Assembly: GCF_019749955.1 (NCBI RefSeq)
Contig: NZ_JAIEPC010000057.1
Coordinates: 1-38,875, forward strand
Source of the DNA: Sphingomonas sp.
GTDB taxonomy: Bacteria; Pseudomonadota; Alphaproteobacteria; Sphingomonadales; Sphingomonadaceae
DNA length: 38,875 nt
Reading direction: 5' to 3'
Both the position numbers and the translations under genes were made by a program. Shown here in pieces: positions 1-8,828 of this stretch. The first letter of the stretch is position 1, and each line of letters starts with the position of its first letter. The notes beneath the pieces are model-generated. The model did not search any database. It saw nothing but the letters and a program-made list of their open reading frames with translations, and was not told where the DNA came from.

Positions 1-1665
1 GTCGACCGGCTGATCGATGGCCAGGTGATCGAACAATTCGCGCGACGCCACGGGATGGTGGTATCCAAACAATCGGTGGACAGTCGCCTCGCGGCGATCC
101 CGCAGCTCCAGGGCATTGACGGCAAGTTCGACCAGAAGGTGTACGAACAGTTGCTCGCCCAGCGCCGGCTGACCGATGCCGATGTCCGCAAGGACATTTC
201 GCGCAGCATCCTGATCGACCAACTGACCGCCCCAACCAGCGGCGCGGGCCAGGTGCCGCTGCGGGTGGCCCTGCCCTATGCCGATCTGCTGCTCGAAAAG
301 CGGCGCGGCACCGTCGCCTTCATCCCGACGCGCGCGCTGGGGGCTGGCGTGCAGCCCACACCCGACGAGCTCAAGACCTTCTACAAGCGCAACAGCGCGC
401 GTTACATCATCCCCGAGCGGCGGGTGATCCAATATGCGCTGGTCACACCCGAAGCCGTCAAGGCGGCCGCGACGCCGACCGATGCCGACCTTGCCGCCGC
501 TTATCGCGCCCAGGCCGCGCGCTTTGCCGCGACCGAGAAGCGCACGATTTCGCAAGTCGTGCTCGCCGACAAAGCCGCCGCCGATGCCTTTGCCGCCAAG
601 GTCAAGGCGGGGACGGCAATCGATGTCGCCGCCAAGGCGCTGGGCCTCGCCGCCGCCAAGCTGCCCGGGGTCGAGCGCAAGGCCTATAGCGAAGCATCGG
701 GCGCCGATTTGGCCGCGCAAGTGTTCGGCGCGGCCAAGGGGGCGACGCTTGGTCCGGTCAAGGCCCCGCTCGGCTGGACCGTTGCTTATGTCGACGCCAT
801 TGAAACCGTTGCGGCAAAAACGCTCGATCAGGTGCGCGCCGATCTGGTTACCGAACTCACCGCTACCAAGACTGCGCGGGCCATGTCCGACCTGTCGACC
901 AAGATCAACGACGCCGTCGACGCGAAGACCAATTTTGCCAAGATCGTCGCCGATTACAAGCTGACGCCCGTAACCTCCGCGCCGCTGCTCGCCGACGGTA
1001 CGGACCCGACCAAGCCATCGCAGCCCGATCCTGCGCTGGCGCCGGTCGTGAAGGCAGCCTTTGCTGCGCAAGCGAGCGATGGCCCGCAGATCGTCGCCAC
1101 CGGTGCAGGCGGCGCCTTCGCCGTGGTCGCGGTCGACAAGATCGTCGCCGCTGCACCGCCGCCGCCAGAAGAGCTCCGGCTGGCGATTGCACGCGACTTC
1201 ACGATCGATCGCGCCCGCCGCGCGGCGCGGGTCGTGGCCGCCGATGTGATCCGCAAGGTCAATGGTGGCACGCCGCTCGCCGAAGCGCTCAAGGCGACGA
1301 AGCTGACGCTGCCCGCTGTCGAGCCCGCCGCCGCGAGCCGCGCACAGCTTCAGGCCTCGCCGCAGGGCGCACCGCCCCCGCTGACGCTGATGTTCACGAT
1401 GGCGGCGCGCACGGCCAAGCTGATCGAGGCCCCCAATTCAGCCGGGTGGCTGATCGTCTATCTCGACGCGATCGACCGTGGCGATGCGCGCGGCAAGCCT
1501 GAGGTCGTCCGCGCTCAGCAGAGTGATCTGGGCCGAATGCTTGGCGGTGAATATGTCCGCCAGTTCATCGCCGCGATGCGCAGCGAAATCGGCGTTACCA
1601 AGCAGGCCGAGGTGATCGCCAAGGTGCGCAAGGAACTGCTCGGCACGACCAGCACGGCGCCCTGA
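1..1665 (+). CDS. ppiD: PpiD-type periplasmic peptidyl-prolyl isomerase/chaperone, 5' end missing
   Basis: The frame is open from the first base, so the gene starts upstream of the window; the GTG at 25 is internal. About 554 residues are visible. The N-terminal membrane anchor expected of PpiD is missing, and the visible part opens inside the SurA-N-like helical region (segments such as RHGMVVSKQSVDSRL and GKFDQKVYEQLL). A parvulin-like rotamase segment follows at roughly residues 165-275 of the visible part, running from KRTISQVVL to GWTVAYVDAIE. The Ala/Lys-rich C-terminal half resembles the second, degenerate rotamase-like part of PpiD. Family members assist outer-membrane protein folding at the periplasmic face of the inner membrane. 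The stop lies 5 bases before trpE, so the two are probably co-transcribed. Assignment as PpiD rather than a SurA paralogue rests on length and on the ppiD-trpE order, which I recall as common in sphingomonads. Confidence 0.82.
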   Translation, partial: VDRLIDGQVIEQFARRHGMVVSKQSVDSRLAAIPQLQGIDGKFDQKVYEQLLAQRRLTDADVRKDISRSILIDQLTAPTSGAGQVPLRVALPYADLLLEKRRGTVAFIPTRALGAGVQPTPDELKTFYKRNSARYIIPERRVIQYALVTPEAVKAAATPTDADLAAAYRAQAARFAATEKRTISQVVLADKAAADAFAAKVKAGTAIDVAAKALGLAAAKLPGVERKAYSEASGADLAAQVFGAAKGATLGPVKAPLGWTVAYVDAIETVAAKTLDQVRADLVTELTATKTARAMSDLSTKINDAVDAKTNFAKIVADYKLTPVTSAPLLADGTDPTKPSQPDPALAPVVKAAFAAQASDGPQIVATGAGGAFAVVAVDKIVAAAPPPPEELRLAIARDFTIDRARRAARVVAADVIRKVNGGTPLAEALKATKLTLPAVEPAAASRAQLQASPQGAPPPLTLMFTMAARTAKLIEAPNSAGWLIVYLDAIDRGDARGKPEVVRAQQSDLGRMLGGEYVRQFIAAMRSEIGVTKQAEVIAKVRKELLGTTSTAP

Positions 1666-1670
1666 TCGGC

Positions 1671-3182
1671 ATGGCAGACGGCACGGCAAGCGGGATTGAC
1701 GCGGCGCGGGCGGCGCTCGCGGCGGGGCGCCCGGCGCTGCTGTGGCACCGGCAGAGCGCCGACACCGAAACACCCGTTGCCGCCGCGCTCAAGCTGATCG
1801 AGCCGGGGCGCGGCGATTTCCTGCTCGAATCGGTCGAAGGCGGCGCGATCCGGGGGCGGCACAGCCTGATCGGCCTGGCGCCTGATCTGGTGTTTCGTGC
1901 GGCCGGTGAGGCTGCCGAGATCAACCCGCACTGGCTTACTGATCGCGACGCTTTTGCCCCCTGCCCCCAGCCGACGCTGGCGGCGCTGCGCGCTTTGGTC
2001 GCCGACTGCCTGATGGACGTGCCGAGCGAGTTGCCGCGCGCGCTGGCCTGTCTGGTCGGCTATTTCGGCTATGAGACGGTGGGTCTGGTCGAGCGGCTGC
2101 CGCGCGCGGCGGGTCAGGGACTTGGCTTGCCCGACATGATGTTCGTGCGCCCGACGGTGATCCTGATCTTCGACCGACTCGCCGATGCGTTGTTCATCGT
2201 CGCGCCCGCCTGGCCCGGTGGCGATCCCGAGCGGACGATCGCCGACGCCAGCGACCGGATCGAGGCGACGGCTGCCCGGCTCGCGACCACCCCCCTGCCC
2301 GCGCCAACCCGCGCCGAGCCGGAGGAAATCGCACTGACGCCGGTGCTGCCCGCCGGACGCTATGGCGAGATGGTCGCGACGGCGAAGGACTATATCGTCG
2401 CGGGCGACATTTTTCAGGTCGTGCTCGCCCAGCGCTTTACCGCGCCGTTCGCGCTGCCGCCGATCGAGCTTTACCGATCGCTGCGGCGGGTCAACCCCTC
2501 GCCTTTCCTCTACCACCTCGACCTGCCGGGCTTTGCGCTGACCGGATCAAGTCCCGAAATCCTCGTGCGCGTGCGCGACGGCGAAATCACGATCCGCCCG
2601 ATCGCGGGCACAAGACCGCGGGGGCGGAATCCGGCGGAGGACGAGGCCAACCGCGCGAGCCTGCTCGCGGACCCGAAGGAACGCGCGGAACATCTGATGC
2701 TGCTCGATCTCGGTCGCAACGACGCGGGGCGCGTGGCGAGCGCCGGGTCAGTGCGCGTTACCGACAGCTATGGCGTCGAATTCTACAGCCATGTCATGCA
2801 CATCGTCTCGAACGTCGTCGGCCAGCTCGACCCGCGCCACGACGCGATCGACGCGCTGTTCGCGGGCTTTCCGGCAGGCACCGTTAGCGGCGCGCCGAAA
2901 GTGCGCGCCTGCGAGATCATCGCTGAGCTGGAGGGCGAGGCCCGCGGTGCCTATGCCGGCGGCGTCGGCTATTTCTCACCCGACGGATCGATGGATTCGT
3001 GCATCGTCCTGCGCACGGCGGTGGTGAAGGACGGCATGATGCACGTCCAGGCCGGCGCCGGCATCGTCGCCGACAGCGATCCGGCGTACGAACAGCGCGA
3101 ATGCGAGGCCAAGGCGGGGGCGCTGCTGGCAGCGGCACGCGAGGCAATGGCTAGGGCGAGCGGGGTGGGGTTTGGGCAGTAA
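1671..3182 (+). CDS. trpE: Anthranilate synthase component I
   Basis: 503 residues, normal for TrpE. With TrpG it converts chorismate and glutamine to anthranilate, the first committed step of tryptophan synthesis. The N-terminal domain has GRHSLIGLAPDLVF and LVGYFGYE. The chorismate-binding domain has IFQVVLAQRF, LTGSSPEILVR, IRPIAGTRPRG, LDLGRNDAGRV, SHVMHIVSNVVG and FPAGTVSGAPKVRA, all typical of active anthranilate synthases. The ATG follows the ppiD stop by 5 bases. The partner gene trpG lies 2.8 kb downstream, after an accessory stretch, instead of being adjacent. No leader peptide or attenuator is visible, consistent with expression from the ppiD side. Confidence is high. Confidence 0.97.
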   Translation: MADGTASGIDAARAALAAGRPALLWHRQSADTETPVAAALKLIEPGRGDFLLESVEGGAIRGRHSLIGLAPDLVFRAAGEAAEINPHWLTDRDAFAPCPQPTLAALRALVADCLMDVPSELPRALACLVGYFGYETVGLVERLPRAAGQGLGLPDMMFVRPTVILIFDRLADALFIVAPAWPGGDPERTIADASDRIEATAARLATTPLPAPTRAEPEEIALTPVLPAGRYGEMVATAKDYIVAGDIFQVVLAQRFTAPFALPPIELYRSLRRVNPSPFLYHLDLPGFALTGSSPEILVRVRDGEITIRPIAGTRPRGRNPAEDEANRASLLADPKERAEHLMLLDLGRNDAGRVASAGSVRVTDSYGVEFYSHVMHIVSNVVGQLDPRHDAIDALFAGFPAGTVSGAPKVRACEIIAELEGEARGAYAGGVGYFSPDGSMDSCIVLRTAVVKDGMMHVQAGAGIVADSDPAYEQRECEAKAGALLAAAREAMARASGVGFGQ

Positions 3183-3215
3183 CGTTGGCTGCCATCGAAG
3201 CGCTGCGTCCCCGTG

Positions 3216-3309
3216 GTCACCACGGCGTAGCGCTGAGGCCCACCAGCCGGGATCGCCTCAAACGCCTCGCACGGCTGCGCAGTGGGTCCCGGCACAAGGC
3301 CGGGATGAC
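3216..3309. repeat. REP-like element: two inverted 28-nt arms (copy A)
   Basis: The right arm at 3282-3309 begins GTGGGTCCCGGCACAAGG. The left arm at 3216-3243 matches its reverse complement at about 20 of 28 positions, with a 38-base loop between. A homologous arrangement is at 24318-24423, including a related segment just before the right arm (GGCTGCGCAGTGGG here, CGGTTGCGCGGTGGG there). The right-arm sequence resembles the dispersed intergenic palindromes I know from sphingomonad genomes. It fills much of the 264-base gap between trpE and the methyltransferase gene and could act as a transcript-end hairpin. Confidence 0.7.
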
Positions 3310-3446
3310 GATAAGTGGCAGGGCAGCTAACCCCCCATTCTTCGCCATCTAAGGCGACTTCAGCCAATCCCAAAAGCCGCTGGTCCGAATGCGCGATTTA
3401 TACCCTCTCACTAGCGGACGCTGCCAACTCCGGTTAGCGTCGGCAA

Positions 3447-4190
3447 ATGCCAGACCAACTCTTTGCTGACCCCTATCTGGCACAGGTTTACGACGCTTGG
3501 CACCCTCGATCGGTGCGCGACGACTACGACTTCTACATGCCTATGATGCTGTCGGCCGCTTCAGTTCTAGACGTTGGCTGTGGAACGGGAACTCTACTCT
3601 CGGAAGCAAGGTTTAAGGGCCATAGTGGACGGTTGTGTGGTCTCGATCCAGCTTTCGGTATGCTCGCTGCCGCTCGTCGGATTGCAGAGGTTGAGTGGGT
3701 GCAAGGCAATCTGCGATCTGTAACTTGGGAAGGTGAGTTCGACCTTATTGTGATGACCGGCCATGCCTTTCAGACGATAGTAACCGACGATGAGCTTCGC
3801 GCATCATTGCAGGCGGTGTGGCGAGCACTTTCACCGGGCGGATGCTTCGCGTTTGAAACTCGTAATCCGAAGGCGCGGGCGTGGGATCGGTGGCGACCTG
3901 AAAATTCAGTGACCGTTCAGATGCCGGACGGCAACTATGTTGATATAACAACTCACATTGTTTCTCCCTTTGATGGAAGAACAATTACTTTTACACACAC
4001 CTTCGATGGACCGCACAGCAGTTTGCCGCAGATAAGTCACAGCACGTTGCGTTTCTTAGACATAGAACCCTTGCGAAAACTATTACAAAGCGAGGGTTTC
4101 GAGATTGAAGGGGAGTTTGGCGACTTCGATGGTCAACCGCTTTCTTACGAATCTCCTGAAATTATCATGATTGCTCGTCGCCACCGGTAG
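3447..4190 (+). CDS. Class I SAM-dependent methyltransferase, lower-GC
   Basis: 247 residues. Motif I is VLDVGCGTGTLL at about residues 40-51, the glycine-rich SAM loop of Rossmann-fold methyltransferases; LCGLDPAFGMLAAARR supplies the acidic residue after strand 2, and LSPGGCFAFETRNP the strand 5 region. The substrate cannot be told from sequence, but the protein resembles small-molecule methyltransferases and has no DNA-methylase motif such as NPPY. Base composition is unlike its neighbours: the 60 bases from 4021 are about 47% G+C and the gene uses many A/T-ending codons, against mostly G/C-ending codons in the trp genes. It stands alone between trpE and a convergent gene, directly after a repeat element. 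I infer horizontal acquisition. No strong Shine-Dalgarno sequence precedes the ATG. Confidence 0.85.
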   Translation: MPDQLFADPYLAQVYDAWHPRSVRDDYDFYMPMMLSAASVLDVGCGTGTLLSEARFKGHSGRLCGLDPAFGMLAAARRIAEVEWVQGNLRSVTWEGEFDLIVMTGHAFQTIVTDDELRASLQAVWRALSPGGCFAFETRNPKARAWDRWRPENSVTVQMPDGNYVDITTHIVSPFDGRTITFTHTFDGPHSSLPQISHSTLRFLDIEPLRKLLQSEGFEIEGEFGDFDGQPLSYESPEIIMIARRHR

Positions 4191-4298
4191 TTCAACGATC
4201 CTCCAAGCCAAGGCATAAAGCGGTGGCGGCGCGATCCGCCGCACTTGCGAAGCTGGGCACCTCCAACAACTCCTCGATAGCCGCTAGAACAGTGCGGC

Positions 4299-4372
4299 GT
4301 GGTCGAAAGGCAGCTATGCAAGATTTGCGAGTCAAAAGCTGCCCGAGAACTATTCACCAACAAACGACCTTG
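4299..4372 (+). pseudogene. Possible remnant of a methyltransferase N-terminus
   Basis: In the 194-base gap between the methyltransferase and the convergent small exported protein, the plus strand reads VERQLCKICESKAARELFTNK. The Cys-x-x-Cys start followed by a Leu-Phe pair resembles the zinc-binding N-terminus of a family of SAM methyltransferases (CKICG...LFG). The frame then runs antisense through the neighbouring gene and loses resemblance. This is a weak inference from about 24 residues and may be chance. The rest of the gap shows only a short GC-rich stem at about 4225-4241. Confidence 0.2.
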
Positions 4373-4384
4373 CGGCCCCTCTAC

Positions 4385-4792
4385 CTACCGCTCGCCCACC
4401 GCATCCTTCTTCGCCTGCCGCCGCTCGGCCGCCCACTGCTGGATCATCTGCTGCACACAGCCGCTGAAGCCTGCCGAGCCGACCACCGAGCAGCTTCCCG
4501 GGACGGCGCCATTGACGCGGCTGACCTGGTCGATCGTCTCGACGCGGTTGACCCAGCTGTTCGAGGCGGGGCTATACGGCGCCGCACGGAACTGGCGCGG
4601 GATGCGATAGGGGGTTTCGCTCGGCGCGCAGACGACGACTTCATTTTCGTTCGCGGCGGGCGGGCATTTCTCGCCGGGTTTGAGCAGGATCGATCGGATG
4701 CGCTCGGGCGGCTGGCCGTGGGTTGCGGCGTCCTGCGCGACGGCGACCGTCGGGAGCACGAGCAGCACGGCAGTGATCAACGGGCGCAGCAT
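4385..4792 (-). CDS. Small exported protein of unknown function
   Basis: 135 residues when started at the ATG at 4790-4792. That start has a clear Shine-Dalgarno sequence (GAGGAGA, 6 bases upstream) and gives an immediate signal peptide, MLRPLITAVLLVLPTVAVAQ, so the open frame further upstream (to 5005) is not used. The mature part has NENEVVVCAP, YRIPRQFR, VNGAVPGSCSVVG and SGCVQQMIQQWAAERR, with four cysteines that could pair in the periplasm. The style (an EVVVC segment, an RIPRQFR segment and a C-terminal GSCS/SGC pair) matches a group of short hypothetical proteins that I associate with sphingomonads. No function is known to me. It is convergent with the methyltransferase gene and divergent from the hydrolase gene, 103 bases away. 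Confidence 0.72.
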   Translation of the reverse strand: MLRPLITAVLLVLPTVAVAQDAATHGQPPERIRSILLKPGEKCPPAANENEVVVCAPSETPYRIPRQFRAAPYSPASNSWVNRVETIDQVSRVNGAVPGSCSVVGSAGFSGCVQQMIQQWAAERRQAKKDAVGER

Positions 4793-4895
4793 CGCAACTC
4801 TCCTCGACAAGCCATCAGCATTGCATATCGGTCCTTTCGCCCGCCTGAACAAGCCGCGCGCTTGACCGCACGGGGGGCATTGATAGGCTTCGGCC

Positions 4896-5990
4896 ATGTT
4901 CCGCCTCCTCTTCGCCCTCGCCGCGCTTATCGCCGCCCCTGCCAACGCCGCGCCCTGGCCGACGACCGAGGGTGATTTCGTCGCGCGTGATGTGCGCTTC
5001 GGCACCGGCGAGACGATGCCCGAGGTTCGCCTCCACTATACCACGCTCGGCACACCGCACCGCGACGCGCGGGGGCAGATCGACAATGCCGTGATGGTGC
5101 TCCACGGCACCGGCGGCTCGGGCAAGAATTTCCTCGTGCCGCAATTCGCCGACGAACTTTACGGCTCCGGCGCGCCGTTCGATCTCGCCACCACCTATGT
5201 CATCCTGCCCGACAATATCGGCCACGGCGGATCGTCGAAACCAAGCGATGGCTTGCGGATGGCGTTCCCGCGCTACGACTATGACGATATGGTCGCGCTT
5301 CAGCATCGGCTGCTGGTCGAGGGGCTGGGGGTGACCAAGCTCAGGCTCATCCTCGGCACGTCGATGGGCTGCATGCATGCGTTCGTCTGGGGCGAGACCT
5401 GGCCCGGTTTCGCCGAGCGGCTCGCGCCCTTCGCGTGCAATCCGGTGCCGCTTGCGGGGCGCAACCGGATGTGGCGCAAGATGGCAATCGACGCGATCAA
5501 GGCCGATCCGGCGTGGGCGAACGGCAATTACACCGCCCAGCCCGCCGCCGGGGTGCGCACCGCCGCCGATCTGCTGATCCTCGCAGGGCTCAACCCCGTG
5601 GCGGCGCAAGCCCAATTCCCGACGCGCGCCGCGACCGAAGCCGCGCTCGACGCCGCCTTTGCCCGCGCGAGCAAGATCGACGCCAATGACGCGCTCTATT
5701 ACATCGATTCCTCGCGCAACTATGACCCGTCAGCGGCGCTCGAAAAGATCAACGTGCCCCTGCTATGGATCAACTCGGCCGACGATTTCATCAACCCGCC
5801 CGAGCTCGGTTTCGCCGAGACAGCGGTCACGCGCATGCCCCGCGCGCGCTTCATCCTGATCCCGGCCAGCGCCGAGACCAAAGGGCACGGCACCCACACA
5901 TGGGCCAAGTTCTGGAAGGCTGATCTCACCAAGCTGCTCGCCCAGAAAGCCGTTGGGCCACCCCTTCCCCCGGCTGCACCCGCCCGCTAA
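4896..5990 (+). CDS. Exported alpha/beta hydrolase, homoserine O-acetyltransferase (MetX)-like
   Basis: 364 residues. The first 19 or so residues (MFRLLFALAALIAAPANA) form a signal peptide, so the enzyme should be periplasmic. The nucleophile elbow is GTSMGCM with Ser156; the oxyanion region is VLHGTGGSGKNF; candidate acid residues are Asp296/Asp297 in NSADDFINP and candidate bases His331/His334 in GHGTHTW. The arrangement LHYTTLGTP...DNAVMVLHGT...DNIGHGGSSKP is that of the MetX family of acyltransferases and related hydrolases. True MetX is cytosolic and acts in methionine synthesis, so the signal peptide argues for a different, probably hydrolytic role. It lies 12 bases before trpG, so trpGDC transcription may pass through it. 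Confidence 0.85.
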   Translation: MFRLLFALAALIAAPANAAPWPTTEGDFVARDVRFGTGETMPEVRLHYTTLGTPHRDARGQIDNAVMVLHGTGGSGKNFLVPQFADELYGSGAPFDLATTYVILPDNIGHGGSSKPSDGLRMAFPRYDYDDMVALQHRLLVEGLGVTKLRLILGTSMGCMHAFVWGETWPGFAERLAPFACNPVPLAGRNRMWRKMAIDAIKADPAWANGNYTAQPAAGVRTAADLLILAGLNPVAAQAQFPTRAATEAALDAAFARASKIDANDALYYIDSSRNYDPSAALEKINVPLLWINSADDFINPPELGFAETAVTRMPRARFILIPASAETKGHGTHTWAKFWKADLTKLLAQKAVGPPLPPAAPAR

Positions 5991-6002
5991 GGGCGGTCGG
6001 CC

Positions 6003-6587
6003 ATGATCCTCGTCATCGACAATTACGACAGCTTTACCTGGAACCTCGTCCATTATCTGATGGAACTGGGCGCCGAGGTGCAAGTGGTGCGCAACGACGC
6101 GCTGACCGCCGCCGAAGCGCTCGCGAGCAATGCGCACGCCTTTCTGATCTCGCCGGGGCCGAAGACGCCCAACGAAGCGGGCGTGTCGCTCGATCTGGTC
6201 GCCGCCTGCGCCGATGCGGGCAAGCCGCTGCTCGGCGTGTGCCTCGGTCATCAGGCAATCGGCCAGCATTTCGGCGGATCGGTCGTGCGCGGCGGGCTGA
6301 TGCACGGCAAGACCTCCCCTGTCAGCCACGACGGCAGCGGGCTGTTCGCCGGCCTCCCCTCGCCGTTCACCGCGACGCGCTATCATTCGCTGATCGTCGA
6401 AGGCGCGCCGGAGACGCTGGTGGTCAACGCCACCGCCGATGACGGATCGGTGATGGGCTTTCGCCACGCGACGCTCCCCATCCACGGCGTGCAGTTCCAC
6501 CCCGAGAGCATCGCCACGGAACACGGCCACGCGATGCTCGCGAATTTCATGACGCTCGCGGGTCCGGCGCTCAAGGCGCGCGCGTGA
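6003..6587 (+). CDS. trpG: Anthranilate synthase component II (glutamine amidotransferase)
   Basis: 194 residues, the normal size of TrpG. It hydrolyses glutamine and passes ammonia to TrpE. The class I amidotransferase triad is visible: Cys80 in [10 protein letters not shown], and His166 and Glu168 in VQFHPES. The opening [18 protein letters not shown] is characteristic of TrpG/PabA. Because it heads trpGDC, the tryptophan role is clear, although the protein may also serve PabB as an amphibolic subunit, as in other bacteria with a single copy. Its stop overlaps the start of trpD (GTGA). Confidence 0.96.
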   Translation: MILVIDNYDSFTWNLVHYLMELGAEVQVVRNDALTAAEALASNAHAFLISPGPKTPNEAGVSLDLVAACADAGKPLLGVCLGHQAIGQHFGGSVVRGGLMHGKTSPVSHDGSGLFAGLPSPFTATRYHSLIVEGAPETLVVNATADDGSVMGFRHATLPIHGVQFHPESIATEHGHAMLANFMTLAGPALKARA

Positions 6588-7579
6588 GCGCTTTTACCGC
6601 GCTGCCCGATCCCGCGCAGCCCCTCTCCCGCGACTCCGCCGCGCAGGCCTTTGCCGACATTCTCGACGCCCGCACCAGCGAAGAAGCGATTGCCGATTTC
6701 CTGATCGCGCTCAGCCAGCGCGGCGAGACGGCGACCGAAATTGCCGAGGCGGCGAGGGCTTTGCGCGCAAGGCTGATTCCGATCGCGGCGCCCGCTGGCG
6801 CGATCGACGTCTGCGGCACCGGCGGCGACGGACACCACACGCTCAATGTCTCAACCGCCGTCTCGCTGATCGTCGCGGCGTGCGGCGTGCCGGTCGCCAA
6901 GCACGGCAACCGCGCCGCCTCGTCGAAAGCAGGTGCTGCCGATACGCTCGAAGCGCTCGGGCTCGACATGGCGCGCGCGGGGCGGCTGGCCGAGGCAAGC
7001 CTGCGTGACATCGGCATCGCTTTCCTGTTCGCGGCGAACCACCACCCGGCGATGGCGCGCATCACCCCCATTCGCAAACGCATCGGCAAGCGCACCATCT
7101 TCAACCTGATGGGGCCGCTCGCCAATCCGGCGCGGGTCACCCGCCAGCTCATCGGCATTGCCCGGCCCGATTATGCGCCAGTCTATGCCGACGCGCTCGC
7201 GCAACTCGGCACCGAGGCCGCACTCGTGGTGTCAGGCGAGGAAGGGCTCGACGAGGTTTCGGGCGCCGGGCCAACCGTCGTGGTCAGCGTCGGCGGGATT
7301 GCCCTGCCGCCCCGCGTCACGCCGGAAGACGCCGGACTGCCGCGCCACCCGATCGCCGCCATCCGCGGCGGCGACCCGGTCTATAACGCCGCCGCACTGC
7401 GCCGCCTGCTCCAGGGTGAGACCGGCGCCTATCGCGACGCCGTGCTGCTCAACGCCGCCGCCGCGCTTGTGGTCGCGGGCCATGTTGCCGACCTTTGTAA
7501 CGGCGTCGAGGAAGCGCGCGAAACACTCGACAACGGGCTTGCCAATGCATTGCTCGATTGCTGGATTGCCTATTCATGA
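6584..7579 (+). CDS. trpD: Anthranilate phosphoribosyltransferase
   Basis: 331 residues. It transfers the phosphoribosyl group of PRPP to anthranilate. Visible motifs are [16 protein letters not shown] (the PRPP/glycine-rich loop), [21 protein letters not shown] (anthranilate-binding region) and [24 protein letters not shown], the standard TrpD signature. The start is a GTG overlapping the trpG stop by 4 bases, which implies translational coupling. The end overlaps trpC in the same way. Confidence 0.96.
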   Translation: MSAFTALPDPAQPLSRDSAAQAFADILDARTSEEAIADFLIALSQRGETATEIAEAARALRARLIPIAAPAGAIDVCGTGGDGHHTLNVSTAVSLIVAACGVPVAKHGNRAASSKAGAADTLEALGLDMARAGRLAEASLRDIGIAFLFAANHHPAMARITPIRKRIGKRTIFNLMGPLANPARVTRQLIGIARPDYAPVYADALAQLGTEAALVVSGEEGLDEVSGAGPTVVVSVGGIALPPRVTPEDAGLPRHPIAAIRGGDPVYNAAALRRLLQGETGAYRDAVLLNAAAALVVAGHVADLCNGVEEARETLDNGLANALLDCWIAYS

Positions 7580-8361
7580 CCAATATTCTCGACCGGATCC
7601 TCGAAACCAAGCGCGCCGAAGTCGCCGCGCGCAAGGCGTGCACCTCGCTCGCCGAACTCGACGCCGGGATCGCGCAACAAAGTCGCCCGCGTGGTTTTCG
7701 CGCCGCCCTTGATGCGCGGGCGGGTGACGGCCCCGCGCTGATCGCCGAGATCAAAAAGGCCAGCCCGTCGAAGGGCGTGATCCGCGAGCATTTCGATCCG
7801 CCCGCGCATGCCCGCGCCTATCAGGCCGGGGGTGCCGCCTGCCTGTCGGTGCTGACCGACGAACACTGGTTTCAGGGCGCCGACAGCTACCTCAGCGCGG
7901 CGCGCGACGCCTGCGATCTGCCGGTGCTGCGCAAGGACTTCATGATCGATCCGTGGCAAGTGACCGAGGCGCGCGCGATCGGTGCCGACGCGATCCTGCT
8001 GATCATTGCCGCGCTCATCGACGAGCAGCTTGCGGAGATTGAAGCCGCCGCGATCGACTGCGGCATGGACGTGCTGGTCGAAGTGCATGACGCGAAGGAA
8101 CTCGACCGTGCGCTGAAGCTCAAGTCGCGGCTGATCGGCGTCAACAACCGCGACCTGCGCGATTTCTCGGTGAGCTTCGATCGCACTTATGAGCTGATCG
8201 CGCGCGCGCCGGAAGGCTGCACCTTTGTTGCCGAAAGCGGGCTGTCGACCCGCGCCGATCTCGACGCGATGGCGGCAAAGGGCGTCAAATGCTTCCTGAT
8301 CGGCGAAGCGCTGATGCGCGCCGACGATGTCGAAGCGGCCACGCGGGCGCTGCTCGGATGA
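7576..8361 (+). CDS. trpC: Indole-3-glycerol-phosphate synthase
   Basis: 261 residues from the ATG at 7576, which overlaps the trpD stop (ATGA); an earlier in-frame ATG at 7558 lies inside trpD and is less likely. The TIM-barrel enzyme closes CdRP to indole-3-glycerol phosphate. Catalytic segments are present: [13 protein letters not shown] (catalytic Lys), [30 protein letters not shown] and FVAESGLST. It is monofunctional, with no TrpF domain. trpF, trpB and trpA are not in the window. The stop overlaps moaC by 4 bases. Confidence 0.96.
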   Translation: MTNILDRILETKRAEVAARKACTSLAELDAGIAQQSRPRGFRAALDARAGDGPALIAEIKKASPSKGVIREHFDPPAHARAYQAGGAACLSVLTDEHWFQGADSYLSAARDACDLPVLRKDFMIDPWQVTEARAIGADAILLIIAALIDEQLAEIEAAAIDCGMDVLVEVHDAKELDRALKLKSRLIGVNNRDLRDFSVSFDRTYELIARAPEGCTFVAESGLSTRADLDAMAAKGVKCFLIGEALMRADDVEAATRALLG

Positions 8362-8825
8362 GCGACCTGACGCATCTCGACGATACGGGTGCCGCGCGCA
8401 TGGTCGATGTGGGGGCGAAGGACGCAACGCAGCGCGAGGCGGTGGCGACCGGGCGCATCACCATGTCGGCTGAGGCTGCAACGGCAATCGCGCAGGGCAC
8501 CGCCAAGAAAGGCGATGTGCTCGCGGTGGCGCGGGTTGCGGGCATCATGGCGGCCAAGCGCACCAGCGATTTGATTCCGCTCTGCCATCCGCTGCCGCTG
8601 ACCAAAGTGACAATCGATCTCGCGCCCGATCCGACCGGCGTCACCGTTACCGCGACCTGCGCCTGCACCGGTTTGACCGGCGTCGAGATGGAAGCGCTGA
8701 CCGCGACGAGCGTCGCGCTGCTGACGATCTACGACATGGCCAAAGCGATCGACAAGGCAATGATCGTCAGCGACATCAAGCTCGTCAGCAAGACCGGCGG
8801 CAAGTCGGGCGACTATCGCGCCTGA
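8358..8825 (+). CDS. moaC: Cyclic pyranopterin monophosphate synthase
   Basis: 155 residues from the ATG at 8358, which overlaps the trpC stop (ATGA); the open frame further upstream is inside trpC. MoaC makes cyclic pyranopterin monophosphate from the MoaA product in molybdenum cofactor synthesis. Hallmarks are [36 protein letters not shown] and a C-terminal KTGGKSGDY. It forms a translationally coupled unit with trpGDC, a linkage between tryptophan and Moco genes I recall from other sphingomonads. Its natural partner moeA lies 2.1 kb on, beyond an inserted ABC transporter on the other strand. Confidence 0.96.
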   Translation: MSDLTHLDDTGAARMVDVGAKDATQREAVATGRITMSAEAATAIAQGTAKKGDVLAVARVAGIMAAKRTSDLIPLCHPLPLTKVTIDLAPDPTGVTVTATCACTGLTGVEMEALTATSVALLTIYDMAKAIDKAMIVSDIKLVSKTGGKSGDYRA

Positions 8826-8828
8826 AGC

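Noticed and set aside
1666..1670. trp leader peptide/attenuator before trpE
   Set aside because: Only 5 bases separate ppiD and trpE, and there is no Trp-rich leader frame. None is seen before trpG either, where the gap is 12 bases.
1515..2516. A 333-codon minus-strand frame opposite trpE and ppiD
   Set aside because: Arg/Gln/Gly-rich shadow of trpE with no recognisable motif; trpE is certain in this interval.
3447..4190. Methyltransferase as part of a restriction-modification or defence system
   Set aside because: No DNA-methylase catalytic motif, no restriction or toxin gene nearby, and the second methyltransferase is equally isolated.
4223..4975. A 250-codon plus-strand frame over the small exported protein gene
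   Set aside because: Low-complexity Arg/Ala-rich composition. The opposite strand has a signal peptide, a Shine-Dalgarno sequence and family-like motifs.
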